From Baffinella frigidus (lineage: Eukaryota > Cryptophyceae > Cryptomonadales > Baffinellaceae): a stretch of DNA of 11,500 nucleotides. Of the stretch, positions 11,471 to 11,500 are shown in pieces. Positions within the stretch are counted from its first letter, which is position 1, and each line of letters starts with the position of its first letter. The stretch covers positions 1,217,831 to 1,229,330 of the forward strand of contig MU646303.1 of NCBI GenBank assembly GCA_026770585.1, read 5' to 3'. Both the position numbers and the translations under genes were made by a program. The notes beneath the pieces are model-generated. The model worked only from the letters and a program-made list of their open reading frames with translations, was not told where the DNA came from and ran no database searches.

Positions 11471-11497
11471 CTGTAGTTCTCCCCTGGAGAACTACAG
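11471..11497. repeat. Hairpin, perfect 12-bp stem, 3-base loop
   Basis: CTGTAGTTCTCC, loop CCT, GGAGAACTACAG. It sits at the edge of the window, so it may be part of a larger structure. Confidence 0.85.
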
Positions 11498-11500
11498 AGG

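Overview
The window reads as a eukaryotic nuclear subtelomere-like region, not bacterial or viral DNA. Degenerate TTTAGGG/CCCTAAA heptamers recur in at least seven separate tracts and change strand several times. Almost no long continuous gene is present. What coding signal exists is short, GC-rich at third codon positions, and often bounded by plausible AG splice acceptors. TTTAGGG is the telomere repeat of green plants and many algae and protists. One fragment resembles a ciliary microtubule inner protein, which would suit a flagellated alga or protist. I cannot name the species.

Layout. 1-1030: little apart from two telomere-like tracts (311-427; 893-997, the latter between two 31-bp direct repeats). 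1040-2045: an inverted and duplicated gene-fragment family, best preserved on the minus strand at 1595-2005. 2070-2431: a nested palindrome containing a 196-bp MITE-like element with 68-bp terminal inverted repeats and TA ends. 2499-2659: an ~80-bp tandem duplication. 3200-5270: four kinds of minus-strand exon-like modules (called E1-E4 here), each in two to four copies and separated by telomere-like DNA; several copies differ mainly by synonymous changes. 5411-5816: short dispersed repeats and a 340-bp element with 60-bp terminal inverted repeats. 5950-6612: minus-strand coding remnants, including the CIMIP2/FAM166 (DUF2475)-like fragment. 6600-6767: a repeat that recurs at 9570-9735. 6824-7162: the clearest single-exon gene candidate, plus strand, 112 aa.

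7398-11120: a family of short elements in both orientations. Full-length copies have a hairpin at the 5' part, many copies are 5'-truncated, and all share a 3' end followed by (CCTAAAGGA)-like units. One copy runs straight into CCCTAAA repeats at about 8834. Two related telomere-like arrays (8836-9455 and 9748-10118) differ by an internal inversion. The window closes with a 213-bp AT-rich element with perfect 20-bp inverted ends (11123-11335) and strong hairpins.

The genes show no shared pathway. The common theme is sequence turnover near a chromosome end: telomere-like DNA inserted or copied between gene pieces, inverted-repeat elements, and a short retroelement-like family whose orientation suits priming from a telomeric 3' end. 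All functional calls were made by eye, without database searches.
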